Positions 27,678-36,187 of a DNA stretch of 64,000 nt are shown piece after piece. This DNA is from CAWAYH01 sp963786195 (GTDB lineage: Bacteria; Acidobacteriota; Vicinamibacteria; Vicinamibacterales; 2-12-FULL-66-21): positions 310,001 through 374,000 of the forward strand of contig CAWAYH010000004.1 in the NCBI GenBank assembly GCA_963786195.1, in the 5' to 3' direction. The notes below the pieces were generated by a model. That model was not told where the DNA came from. It was given only the letters and a program-made list of their open reading frames with translations, and searched no databases. Made by a program: the position numbers and the translations under genes. How positions within the stretch are numbered: position 1 is the stretch's first letter; each line of letters starts with the position of its first letter.

Positions 27678-28792
27678 GGTTCCTCTCCCTTCTTCCTCGG
27701 CTTGGGCGCGATCGGCTCAACCCGGTTGCCGACGCGCTTGGCAATCTGGATGAGCCCGTGGCCAGCGAATGCCGCCCCCACGCCGAGCGTGGCGATCACC
27801 CCAATCTTGTCGACGTCCGAACCGATGCCGAACCCGGGGATTCCGGTAAGGTGCTGATAAAACGGCGTCATGCGATCCCAGAAGTCTGGCTCGGCGCAGC
27901 CGATGCACGGATGGCCGCAGCCAATGGGCCAATTCGTCCCTCCGTTCCAGCGCACGTTGGGGCAGTTCTGAAACGACACCGGCCCCTTGCAGCCCATCTT
28001 GTAGAGGCAATAGCCGGCACGATGGCCCTCGTCACCCCACGCTTCCACGTACTGACCGGCGTCGAAATGCGCTCGCCGTTCACAGTTGTCGTGGATGGAC
28101 TTGCCGTAGGCAAACAACGGTCGGCGGAGATGGTCAAGCGGCGGCCAGCGTTTGAACGTCAGGTAGTAGACGAGCAGGGCCGTCAGATTCTCGACGTTGG
28201 CCGGACACGCCGACAGGTTGATCAGATTCCGGACGCCAGGCACAGCGTCAGCGACTCCGAGCGCCCCGGTGGGGTTCGGAGCGGCGGCCGGGATTCCGCC
28301 AAAGGCGGCACAGGTGCCAATCGCGATGGTTGCCGCCGCGCTCCCGCATACCTCGCGCGCGATGTCCACCGCCGCGCGACCGCCGATAGTGCAGTAGCCG
28401 CCGTTGCCGCCCGTCGGGATCGAACCCTCGACGATCGCGATGTAGGCGCCGGCCCGCTGCGTGACGGTCGTCGCGAGGTTCGCCTCCGCCTGATGGCCGG
28501 CCGCCGCCATGATCGTCTCGTGGTAGTCGAGCGACAACATGTCGAGGATCACCTCGGCCGCGCTCGGACGACTGGCGCGCAAGAACGACTCGGTGTTGCC
28601 GGCACAATCCTGGAACTCCAGCCAGATCAGCACGGGCTTCTCCGTCTTCCGGATCGCGCGCGCGATTTGTGCGGCTGCCGCATCTGGCAGCGCCAGCGCC
28701 GCCGCCATCGTGGCGCAGAACCCGACAAACTCACGCCGGGAGACGCCTCGCCGCTCGAGTTCACTCACTAGCCATCCGCGCCGGTCACTCAT
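27674..28792 (-). CDS. [NiFe] hydrogenase small subunit, Tat-exported
   Basis: A 372-residue Fe-S subunit. The Tat signal has S-R-R-E-F at residues 18-22 and a hydrophobic stretch ending near Ala41. The distal and medial cluster ligands are present: IHDNCER, CLYKMGCKGP, NCPNVRWN and WPIGCGHPCIGC. For the proximal cluster the first cysteine is Cys63 (QDCAGN), with GYC and SACP later, but the position usually held by the second Cys of C-X2-C is Asn66. A C-terminal hydrophobic helix (about residues 330-350) anchors it in the membrane. The start overlaps the small membrane-protein gene by 8 bp. Confidence 0.96.
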   Translation of the reverse strand: MSDRRGWLVSELERRGVSRREFVGFCATMAAALALPDAAAAQIARAIRKTEKPVLIWLEFQDCAGNTESFLRASRPSAAEVILDMLSLDYHETIMAAAGHQAEANLATTVTQRAGAYIAIVEGSIPTGGNGGYCTIGGRAAVDIAREVCGSAAATIAIGTCAAFGGIPAAAPNPTGALGVADAVPGVRNLINLSACPANVENLTALLVYYLTFKRWPPLDHLRRPLFAYGKSIHDNCERRAHFDAGQYVEAWGDEGHRAGYCLYKMGCKGPVSFQNCPNVRWNGGTNWPIGCGHPCIGCAEPDFWDRMTPFYQHLTGIPGFGIGSDVDKIGVIATLGVGAAFAGHGLIQIAKRVGNRVEPIAPKPRKKGEEP

Positions 28793-28931
28793 ACGTCACC
28801 TTCGTTTCCGGTCGGGTCCGTTTCTGTGCCAACTTGATGCGCGCCCAGAGCGCGCCTGCGAGTGGGATGAGCAACGACAGGGCCGGCAAGATCGCCGGAG
28901 CGACTGTGAGTTCCTCGTGATGTCGCCTCAT
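28785..28931 (-). CDS. Small single-helix membrane protein ahead of the hydrogenase genes
   Basis: A 48-residue protein with a His/Glu-rich N-terminus (MRRHHEEL), one hydrophobic helix (about residues 10-30) and a basic C-terminal tail. It overlaps the small-subunit start by 8 bp, so it appears to be the first gene of the hydrogenase-ATPase unit. I do not recognise a family. Its position and size suggest an accessory membrane peptide or a translational leader. The ribosome site is weak. It is too short for confident calling by composition alone. Confidence 0.5.
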   Translation of the reverse strand: MRRHHEELTVAPAILPALSLLIPLAGALWARIKLAQKRTRPETKVTYE

Positions 28932-29108
28932 GCGCTTTCGATGAACCGGCGCGCCTGCGGTCAGTTGACCATGCCGGGAAATTCGGCAGCAGTGTGGAAG
29001 TTTTCCCGCGCATCTGCGGCGCAGCGGCGTGATTCGCTCCAACGCGCTCCTTCGAGCAAATGCCGTTCCGTCGCTGAAGGGGGGAATCTACGCAGGGGCG
29101 GGGGCCCG

Positions 29109-29124
29109 TGCCGGAATTCCGGCA
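29109..29124. repeat. Palindrome copy C, TGCCGGAATTCCGGCA
   Basis: A perfect 16-bp palindrome in the divergent gap. Its centre is about 88 bp upstream of the start site predicted from the sigma-54-like promoter at 29179, the usual position of an enhancer site, and about 185 bp from the hydrogenase operon start. Confidence 0.7.
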
Positions 29125-29178
29125 GGGCGTCGTCGGTGCCGTACATGATCAGCGGACGCGATACGTGCGCGACGCGCT

Positions 29179-29194
29179 TGGCGCTGTCATTGCA
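29179..29194 (+). promoter_or_regulatory. Sigma-54 type promoter of the universal stress gene
   Basis: TGGCGCTGTCATTGCA matches TGGCACG-N4-TTGCW at 10 of 12 informative positions with the exact GG-to-GC spacing. The gene begins 35 bp after the -12 element. Confidence 0.55.
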
Positions 29195-29228
29195 CGTTCC
29201 GGGCACGCACGGAGGCGCCGAGCGCTAT

Positions 29229-29696
29229 ATGGCAAAACAGCGTGAACAGCGAACGAGACACGTCGCAGCAACATTCCGTCGCATCCTCGTTCCGACGGAT
29301 CTCGGGGACCGCACGCGGAAGGCGCTCGATCTGGCCTTGCAGCTGGCCGGTGACGCGCGGGCGCGGGTGACCGTGCTGCATGTTATCGAGACGATCCCGG
29401 GGCTCGGGTTTGGCGAGCTGAGGCCCTTCTATCGAAAGCTGGAAGCGAAGGCTGCGGCCAGGATGGCCGCGATGGTCCGAGGGATGGGGGATGCAGCCAT
29501 CGGTGTCGAGATCATCGAGACAGTCACGTTCGGCCCGCGGGCGGAGTCCATCGTCAGCTTCGCCGCCGGCCACAACGTCGACCTGATCGTGTTGGCCTCG
29601 CATCGAGTCAACCCGTCGATGGTCGGCCGCGACTGGGGCACGATCAGCTACAAGGTGGGGATCCTGGCTCAGTGCCCGATCCTGCTCGTCAAGTAG
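29229..29696 (+). CDS. Universal stress protein, single domain
   Basis: A 155-residue UspA-fold protein. The N-terminal RRILVPTDLGD strand and Asp, the TVLHVIE strand and the C-terminal HNVDLIVLASHR block, followed by a short Gly/Ser segment and CPILLVK, define the family. The usual ATP-binding G-X2-G-X9-G-S/T region is degenerate here, so nucleotide binding is uncertain. The ATG at 29229 is chosen over upstream frame extension because the family begins there; GGAGG is about 14 bp upstream. It diverges from the hydrogenase operon and sits behind a sigma-54-like promoter, suggesting co-regulation with respiratory or stress state. Confidence 0.88.
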   Translation: MAKQREQRTRHVAATFRRILVPTDLGDRTRKALDLALQLAGDARARVTVLHVIETIPGLGFGELRPFYRKLEAKAAARMAAMVRGMGDAAIGVEIIETVTFGPRAESIVSFAAGHNVDLIVLASHRVNPSMVGRDWGTISYKVGILAQCPILLVK

Positions 29697-29949
29697 CGGC
29701 AGATCGATCGAGTCGGGCCGGATCGCGTCATCAGCGACGTCGAACCGTCGAGTCTGCGCGTTCAGGACGAACCCTACGTCGAGGCGCGGGGTCGACGCGA
29801 TATGTTCCTCGACGAGGTGGACCGGCCGTACCGGGACGGCCAAGCCGGGCTCGCCCGAGTACAAGATCACGGCTATGAGGATAGCGCGTGCATGAGACGT
29901 GAGCATTGGGCTCGATCAGTCGATCGCCTAGGGTATGAGGTGGCTGTCG

Positions 29950-29969
29950 GCTGCCGGGAATCCGGCAGC
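29950..29969. repeat. Palindrome variant D (arms GCTGCCGG and CCGGCAGC, centre GAAT)
   Basis: Eight-base perfect arms around a four-base centre. The TGCCGG-N4-CCGGCA frame is the same as copies B and C, differing only in the centre. It lies about 75 bp upstream of the possible promoter at 30024-30051. Confidence 0.6.
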
Positions 29970-30023
29970 CTGCCAGCAAACCGGCGATCCAAACGAAGAG
30001 CTGACATGCGAGCGAGATTTGCT

Positions 30024-30051
30024 TTGCGCCGACCAGACTCTTAGCGATAAT
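30024..30051 (+). promoter_or_regulatory. Possible sigma-70 promoter of the decaheme/porin operon
   Basis: TTGCGC (30024-30029) and GATAAT (30046-30051) are separated by 16 bp. The -10 matches at 5 of 6 bases and the -35 at 4 of 6. The gene starts 37 bp downstream. Confidence 0.45.
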
Positions 30052-30088
30052 GCGCGTGGCATTAATGTCGTAACCAGGAGCGGTGTAC

Positions 30089-31060
30089 ATGTCTTCCATC
30101 GGTCGCTGGCGATGGTCTACGTTTCTCATCGGCTTTTTCGTACTGCTCCTCGTGTTCACCATCGCGGTGATGGCCGAGCAGAAACCCCCTCAGACGCCGC
30201 CCCAATCCGGCGCCGCTGCGCCAACAGCCCAGCAGCCCAAACCGTCCGGCTATGTCGGCGACGACACGACCTGCCTGACGTGCCACGACACTCAAGGCTA
30301 CAAGGGGACCGCGCACGCGCGCGCGTTCAATTCGAAGTCTCCGGCGGCGAAACAGGGCTGCGAGAGCTGCCATGGCCCCGGCAAGGACCACGTGGACGCG
30401 GGCGGCGACAAGACCAAGATCGTCAATCTGAAGACGTTGCCCCCGCGGGAGGCCAGCGATACCTGCACCGCCTGCCACGATCGAAAAACGCATGCCCTCT
30501 GGGAAGGCAGTCAGCACGATCAGCGTCAACTCGGATGCGTCACCTGCCACAGCGTGCACTCGCCCAAGGGCGAGCCGCTGCTCAAGGCCAAGGACCAGCT
30601 GGGGCTGTGCGCCACGTGCCACAGGCCGATTGTGAACAAGCAGTATCGGTTCAACCACATGCCGGTACGAGAAGGCAAACTGGTCTGCGCGTCCTGTCAT
30701 AACGTCCACGGCTCGTCGAACGTCAAGCTGCTGAAAGCCGGCACCACCATCGATGAAAGCTGCACCAGTTGCCATACGGAGAAGCGCGGGCCGTTCCTGT
30801 GGGAGCACGCGCCGGTCGCCGACAGCTGCACGAACTGTCACGATCCGCATGGCTCGAATAACGAGCGCATGTTGGTGGCCAAGCCGCCGTTTCTCTGCCA
30901 GCGCTGTCACGTGACGTCACGCCATCCTCCGACGGTCTACGACGGGTTCGTGCTTCAGAATTCACAGAATGCGAACAAGCTTTACGCGCGCGCGTGTGTG
31001 GTGTGTCATCAGCTCATCCACGGATCGAACGCGCCGTCAGGCAAGGCGTTCCTGCGGTAG
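30089..31060 (+). CDS. Decaheme periplasmic cytochrome c (MtrA/DmsE/PioA type)
   Basis: A 323-residue exported cytochrome with ten CxxCH sites (CLTCH, CESCH, CTACH, CVTCH, CATCH, CASCH, CTSCH, CTNCH, CQRCH, CVVCH). An N-terminal hydrophobic segment (about residues 11-30) is a signal or anchor, followed by a Pro/Gln/Ala-rich linker. Ten hemes, size and the adjacent porin gene match the MtrA/DmsE group, which carries electrons through an outer-membrane porin. The ATG at 30089 has AGGAG eight bases upstream; a GTG six bases earlier is too close to that site. The porin gene begins 15 bp after the stop. No outer-surface MtrC-like cytochrome follows. Confidence 0.9.
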   Translation: MSSIGRWRWSTFLIGFFVLLLVFTIAVMAEQKPPQTPPQSGAAAPTAQQPKPSGYVGDDTTCLTCHDTQGYKGTAHARAFNSKSPAAKQGCESCHGPGKDHVDAGGDKTKIVNLKTLPPREASDTCTACHDRKTHALWEGSQHDQRQLGCVTCHSVHSPKGEPLLKAKDQLGLCATCHRPIVNKQYRFNHMPVREGKLVCASCHNVHGSSNVKLLKAGTTIDESCTSCHTEKRGPFLWEHAPVADSCTNCHDPHGSNNERMLVAKPPFLCQRCHVTSRHPPTVYDGFVLQNSQNANKLYARACVVCHQLIHGSNAPSGKAFLR

Positions 31061-31075
31061 GCGAGGAGAATGCCG

Positions 31076-33514
31076 ATGCGCACCAGACTCCTGATTGGCA
31101 CTGCAGCGCTCCTTCTGTGCTCCCGCGTCGCGACGGCGCAGGCACCGGCCAAACCGCCGCCGCAGGCCCCCGCTTCGCCGGCCGCCATTGTGCCGTCGCT
31201 CGGCGCAATCGACTTCGGGTTCCGGGGAACGGAGACCGACCTCGATGGGGCACGCTACGAGCGGTACCGCGATCTGCGCAGTGGCGCCGCGTCGAGGTTC
31301 TTATTCGGGAAAGAGACCGAGAAGTACTTCTTTGATGCGAGCGCGACGAATGTCGGGTATCGCGACCAACGGTACGTGCTCGACTACGACCGCAGCAAGA
31401 TCGATTTCAACTTCCTCTGGGACTCGATTCCGACGAACTTCAGCTACCTGACCGTCTCGCCGTGGGCGGTCGGTGACGACGGTGTGCTGACGATCAGCCC
31501 GAGCCTGCGGCAGCAGGTGCAAAACAGAACCGCTTACGGGGTGCCGTGCGCGCCAGGCGCCGTACCGCCAGCCAACTGTAACACTCCCGCCAACGCGGCT
31601 CTGGCCCTGACGAATCGATCCATCTACAACACCGATCTTCTAGGCTTCGAACTCCAGTCGCGCCGCGACACGGCGTCGTTTGGCCTGACGTACGAAGCGA
31701 CCGCGAATCTCGACGTGAACTTCAATTTCGCGACGATTGGGAAGACCGGCCATCAGCCCTGGGGTGCGTCGTTTGCGTTCAACAACGCCAACGAGCTGCC
31801 TTTACCGCTCGACAACCGGACCAACGACTTCTCCGCAGGTGTCGAGTGGGCCAATCAGAAGGGAATGGTCCGCCTGGGGTGGGATGCATCATACTTCGAC
31901 AATCGAATCCAGAGCCTGACCTGGGACAACCCGATTCGAGCGACGGACTTCAACAACGGGCTGGCGCCGCCCAATGGGCCGTACGACCCGAGCGGCTACA
32001 CAAACGGGAATGGTCCAGCGCAGGGCCGGATGTCGCTCCCTCCGAGCAACAACATGCACGTGGTCAGCGCGATGGGGCTCTACAAGATGCCGCGCAGGAC
32101 CACGGTCAGCGGAACGTTGCAGTTCACGAACCAGAGTCAGAACGAGGCGTTGATTCCGTGGACGATCAATCCGCTGATCGCGAACCCGGCCGTCTACGCG
32201 GTATTCCCCGGCCTGACGACGCTGCCGCGGAGCACGGCCGAGGCCGAGGTGCAGGGCGTCAACGCCCTGATCACCCTCAACTCGAGGGCTGTCCGTGGCG
32301 TCGCGTTCAACGTGCACGGTACCGCTATAACGACCGCGACAACCAGACACCCGAGTTCGACGCGACGGAATACGTCCGCTTCGATGCCGTCCCCGAAGAC
32401 ACCGGGAGCCCGACACACGAGTTCGATACGACGCGCCGGACGTTCGATGCGACGGCAACGTTCAGTCTGCATCGCTGGGGCGCCGTGCGCGCGGGCTACA
32501 GCCATGACGGGTGGGAGCGTCACGGCCGGGGATTCAGCGACGTGGGGGACAACGTCTTCCGCATTTCGTACGACCTGTTCGCGCATCAGTACTTCACGAT
32601 TCGCACGGCGTACGAAGGATCCAAACGACGAGGCGATGGGTTCATCGAGTCCGGTATCGATTACGAGGGTGTGGGCGGCACGCAACAGGGGCTTCGTTAC
32701 TACGATGAGGCCGATCGCAATCGACACCGGACCTCGTTGACCGTGAGCATCATGCCCGTTGACACGGTTGACGTGAGCGTCACCTACGCGGGAGGCCTGG
32801 ACACGTACTTGACAGATGAGTTCACGCCGGGGCGCGAGCAGTTCGGCTTGCTTGACGCCGATACGCAGGCCTTCACCGTTGCCGTCAACTTCCTGCCACG
32901 GCCGCAGGTGGCCCTCGGCGCGACTTACGGATACGAGACCTTCAGCTCGCTGCAAAAGTCCCGGAATGCGGCACCGCTGACGAACCCGAACGCGCCGCCG
33001 CCGCCGAACGCCGAGTGGACGGATCCGACGCGCGACTGGACGCTCGACAACGACGAAAAAGTCAACACGTTCACGGCGTACGTCGACCTCCTCAAGGTCG
33101 TGAAGAAGACCGATATCCGCATCGGCTACGATTTCATGGACTCGAACAACGCCTTCGTCCACGGCGGCCCGCGCATCCAGCAGCTCAACACGAATACCTC
33201 GGTGACCGGAACTTCGTGCCCGGCAGGAGTTTCTGACTGCTTTATCCCGTTGCCCGATATCACAACCTCTTGGAGTCGCTTCACGGCTGACGTGAAGTAC
33301 TTCATTGACGCGCGCGTCGGCATCGGGTTCGCGTACCTGGTACGAGAAGCTGGACGTTAGAGACTACGCAGCAATCGATGCCAATGGATCGGTCGGCTTC
33401 ACGGCGGAGACCGGCACCGTGCGCGTCGATTACCTTGGCGGGTTGATCACCGGTTACAACGCCAGGCCCTACACTGGCAACACCGCGTTCGTGCGATTGC
33501 TATACCTTTTCTAG
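31076..33514 (+). CDS. MtrB/PioB-family outer-membrane porin (frameshifted)
   Basis: A large outer-membrane barrel that would house the decaheme cytochrome. It has a signal peptide ending near VATAQA, then family-like FGFRGTETDLDGARYERYRDLR, and long runs of alternating beta-strand sequence. Three frame segments (31076 to about 32320, then to about 33345, then to 33514) carry the continuous barrel, with the final residues VRLLYLF ending in Phe. Two indels are needed; corrected length is about 810 residues, near the usual size. The ATG at 31076 is better spaced from GAGGAG than the ATG at 31070. No CxxC pair typical of Shewanella MtrB is obvious in the N-terminus. Confidence 0.85.
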
Positions 33515-33540
33515 GCAGGACGAATTCTAGGCAGGGCGAA

Positions 33541-33573
33541 AGGATCACGCGGCTGCGACAGCCGCGTGATCCT
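33541..33573. terminator. Strong bidirectional hairpin between convergent operons
   Basis: AGGATCACGCGGCTG pairs perfectly over 15 bp with CAGCCGCGTGATCCT around a CGA loop. It lies between the porin gene (plus strand) and the Hsp20 gene (minus strand). There is no T tract on either strand. Confidence 0.7.
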
Positions 33574-33590
33574 AACCCCGATGGGCGCCG

Positions 33591-34127
33591 CTACGCACCC
33601 TTGATTTCGAGTCGGCGTGCGGCTTCCTTCTTGAGCGCGGGTGCCGGGATCGTCACCTCGAGCACTCCGTTCTTGAAGATCGCCTTGGCCTCACCGGTCT
33701 TCACGCCCTCCGGCAGCGGGATGCTCCGATAGAAGGTCCCATAGCTGCACTCCGTCGTGAAGTACCCCTTCTTTGTGACCTCCTTCTCGTACTTTCGTTC
33801 GCCCTCGATCGTCAGGGCGCCCTCGACGAGCTCGACCTTCACGTCTTCCTTGTTCAGGCCAGGGAGCTCTGTGCGCACCACGATGTTCTCGTCCTTGTAG
33901 AACATCTCGATGTTCGGCACCCACGTGGCAACCTCCGGCGTGGTTCGGAGGATCGGGAAGAAGCGCCGTCGGCTGATCCCGAAGTCACCGAACAACCGGT
34001 CCATCTCTTCGGCGAACCGTCGCACATCTGCGAATGGGCTCGCCAGGAATCCCGCGAACGGCTCAAACTGTGCGAGTTCCTCCTTCTTCTGAAGTTCCTT
34101 GTCTTTCTTGTCCAATAGGGTATTCAT
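33591..34127 (-). CDS. Hsp20 / alpha-crystallin small heat-shock protein
   Basis: A 178-residue small heat-shock chaperone. The N-terminal arm is Lys/Glu-rich, then comes the alpha-crystallin domain (about residues 68-165) with ELPGLNKEDVKVELVEGALTI-type sequence, the GTFYRSIPLPEGV block and the A-x-x-x-NGVLEVTIP motif near 150. The C-terminal tail is short. It is cytoplasmic and should hold unfolded proteins. It follows the tandem universal stress gene, whose corrected end overlaps its start, so the two probably share a transcript from a sigma-54-like promoter at 35151-35166. Confidence 0.94.
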   Translation of the reverse strand: MNTLLDKKDKELQKKEELAQFEPFAGFLASPFADVRRFAEEMDRLFGDFGISRRRFFPILRTTPEVATWVPNIEMFYKDENIVVRTELPGLNKEDVKVELVEGALTIEGERKYEKEVTKKGYFTTECSYGTFYRSIPLPEGVKTGEAKAIFKNGVLEVTIPAPALKKEAARRLEIKGA

Positions 34128-35073
34128 GATGACCTCCTTCTTCTTCCTTCTCCGTGAATTTCTGGGCGGATGGGGTCCTCAGGGTGAGGACCGGACACGC
34201 CGCCTGATGAACCACGTGATTCGTCGTCGAACCGAACATCATCAAGTCGACTGGGTTTCGACCGGCGACTCCCATCACGATGAGGTCCGCACCCAGCTCG
34301 CGGCTCACGCGGAGGATCTCGCGGTAGGGCTTTCCCTCCGCGACAATCTCGCTGGCACGACACCACTCGCGCGCCTCTGCGGGAATTGCAGCACGGAGCC
34401 GCGCGCGCGCGTCGGCCTCCCGGCGTCGCCGGTATTCGAGCACATCGACAAACACCGTGCGTCATCGCCTCATCGGGGACAGCTTCGATGACGTGAAGCA
34501 CGGTCAACGCCGCATTGGCTTCTTGCGCCAACGAGAGGGCATGCTCGACCGCCCTCATCGAGGTTGGACCGAAATCGACCGGGCACAGGATGTGCCGAAG
34601 CCGACCGGTTGGCCGAGGAGCGCCGAGTGTCGAGGGGACGATGAAGACCGGGCAGGGCGCCTTCCGCAGCACCTTCTCCGCAACCGAGCCGAGCATCAGA
34701 TGGTCGAAGCCGCCCCGCCCGTGCGTGCCGATGACGATCATGTCGCTCGCGAGTCCGCCTGCGGTATCGACGATCGCTGCGCGCGACGTTGCCGAGCTCG
34801 ATCGCGACGTCGAGCGGGACGCGCGGGTTCCGGAGCGGCCCGACGAATCGTTCGACGTCTGCCACCAACTGCTCGTGGGACGCGGTAGGGCACGATCATC
34901 GGACCGGGGCTGGCCGGTAGTACGTCCGGCCTCACGAAGAGCTCGAACACGTTGAGCACGGTGACACGCGCGTCGTACCACTGCGCCAGGTTGATGGCAT
35001 GCCTGAGCGCCAGCTCCGAGCACGGGGAGAAGTCAATCGGGCACAGAATGCGCTTCACATCGATGATGGGCAT
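34063..35073 (-). CDS. Tandem (two-domain) universal stress protein, frameshifted
   Basis: Two UspA domains in one chain. Domain 1 starts at 35073 with KRILCPIDFSPCSELALRHA and ends with the ATP-binding type GTHGRGGFDHLMLGSVAEKVLRKAPCPV block (positions G-X2-G-X9-G-S). Domain 2 begins with RLRHILCPVDFGPTSMRAVEHA and ends with MGVAGRNPVDLMMFGSTTNHV and CPVLTL. The pieces lie in three frames with breaks near 34880, 34780 and 34470; the last frame stops at 34063 inside Hsp20, an unusually long overlap that a further indel might change. The ATG at 35073 begins MPIIDVKRIL. Confidence 0.85.
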
Positions 35074-35150
35074 CGCTTGAACACTCGTGAAAAGTCCGAG
35101 CAGCCCGACAGCACGTCGGCCGGCCCGCGAGTTCCCAACCGTCTACGTGT

Positions 35151-35166
35151 CGCAATCCAGGTGCCA
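35151..35166 (-). promoter_or_regulatory. Sigma-54 type promoter of the tandem stress protein / Hsp20 unit
   Basis: On the minus strand TGGCACCTGGATTGCG matches TGGCACG-N4-TTGCW at 10 of 12 informative positions with exact spacing. The gene starts 78 bp downstream. A short inverted repeat (GCCGAAGTCGGC, 35251-35262) lies upstream, but it is not a copy of the 14-bp palindrome. Confidence 0.5.
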
Positions 35167-35279
35167 CCGTCTCATGTGGCTGGTGACCGCGCGCTTCCCC
35201 AATACGAACAACACGTTCGCCGTATGCCTCGCTGAAACTGTGACCGGTCAGCCGAAGTCGGCCGGCTACGGGTCGGGGA

Positions 35280-36187
35280 CTATTTCGGCCTGCCGCGCAG
35301 GATTTCCCGAAGGCCGCCGGTAGAACCCCTGCCGTCGCCGATGTCAGATGTCCGCCGGTTGAGTCGGCGCACGGCCAGAACCGGCAGCACAACGATCCAG
35401 AACAAGACGGACACGCCGAGCCAGACGCCCGCCCCACGCAGGCCGTCCGGTGAACCGGAGGAATGCCAGCGACGCGGCTCCGAACGCCGCCGCGCCTTCA
35501 GTGCCGAGCAGGACCCCGGTCCGTACCGCGTCGACTGGATTCACGATCACCGAGACGATGAGGAGCCGCGACGCACGTCCGGACGGCAGGAGTGACGCGG
35601 CGCCCAGCGCCGCCACGTCGTAGAGCACCACGGTGGCAAACCAGAGAATGAGCGTGATCGCCATCGTTCGCGCGCGTCGCCCTTGTGCGCTGACCGCAAT
35701 GATCGCCGCGGCGCCGAGCGAGACCGCGGTGAGCGCGGCCGAACCCAGGATGACCAGCAGAAAGCCCGTGAGCCCGTCTTCTCCGGTGCTGGTGAAGATC
35801 ACCAGCCCGGCGACACCAAAACCCATCGCCTGCGCCGCACCGAGTGCGATAAAGAGCCCGAGCAGTCGGCCGATGAGGATCGCTCCGCGCGGCACGGGTT
35901 GCGAGGTACAGCAACTCCGCAGCGCCTCGTTCTGGAACGAGCGCCAGCACGCCCGTGGTCAGCGCCGTGAGCGGAACGAGTATCGTGACCAGCTGCACGA
36001 GCGAGACGGCGGTGCGCGCAAAGTCCTGCAGCCCCACTCCACCGGTCAGGACGTATCCAGAGCCGGCCACTGCCACGGCGAGCGCCGCGAACGTGACCGC
36101 AAAGAGTTGCGTCCATCGCGATCGCACCGCCAGCAGACGCTCATGGCGCGCGCACTCGAGCATGGCCCGGATGGCTGGCCCCGTCAT
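35280..36187 (-). CDS. nosY: NosY-like ABC transporter permease (frameshifted)
   Basis: The membrane subunit of the NosDFY transporter that supports copper-centre assembly in N2O reductase. Hydrophobic helices include RSRWTQLFAVTFAALAVAV, the VSLVQLVTILVPLTALTTG region, PRGAILIGRLLGLFIALG and a C-terminal helix VWLGVSVLFWIVVLPVLAV read in a third frame. Two indels, near 35900 and 35430, are needed, and the corrected reading ends at 35280. The ATG at 36187 overlaps the nosL stop by ATGA. About 300 residues would result. It is the last gene of the nos cluster. Confidence 0.85.

Larger units (their letters stand above)
28932..29228. other. Divergent regulatory region between the hydrogenase operon and a universal stress gene
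   Basis: A gap of 297 bp between divergent genes. It contains palindrome copy C (29109-29124), a relaxed copy at 28972-28988 (TGCCGGGAAATTCGGCA) 41 bp from the hydrogenase operon start, and a sigma-54-like promoter facing the stress gene. I see no clear -35/-10 or sigma-54 promoter facing the hydrogenase genes. Confidence 0.6.
29697..30088 (+). other. Intergenic region ahead of the decaheme/porin operon
   Basis: About 390 bp with no supported gene; the short open frames here have no ribosome site or family signature. It contains palindrome variant D and a sigma-70-like promoter near its right end. Confidence 0.55.

Noticed and set aside
28932..29108. A sigma-54 promoter facing the hydrogenase operon
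   Set aside because: GG-N10-GC pairs on the minus strand (for example TGGAGCGAATCACGCC and TGGTCAACTGACCGCA) match only the invariant bases and have poor flanks.
29802..30044. An 80-codon plus-strand open frame ahead of the decaheme gene
   Set aside because: It has no ribosome site, no recognisable motif and spans palindrome variant D, so regulatory DNA is more likely.
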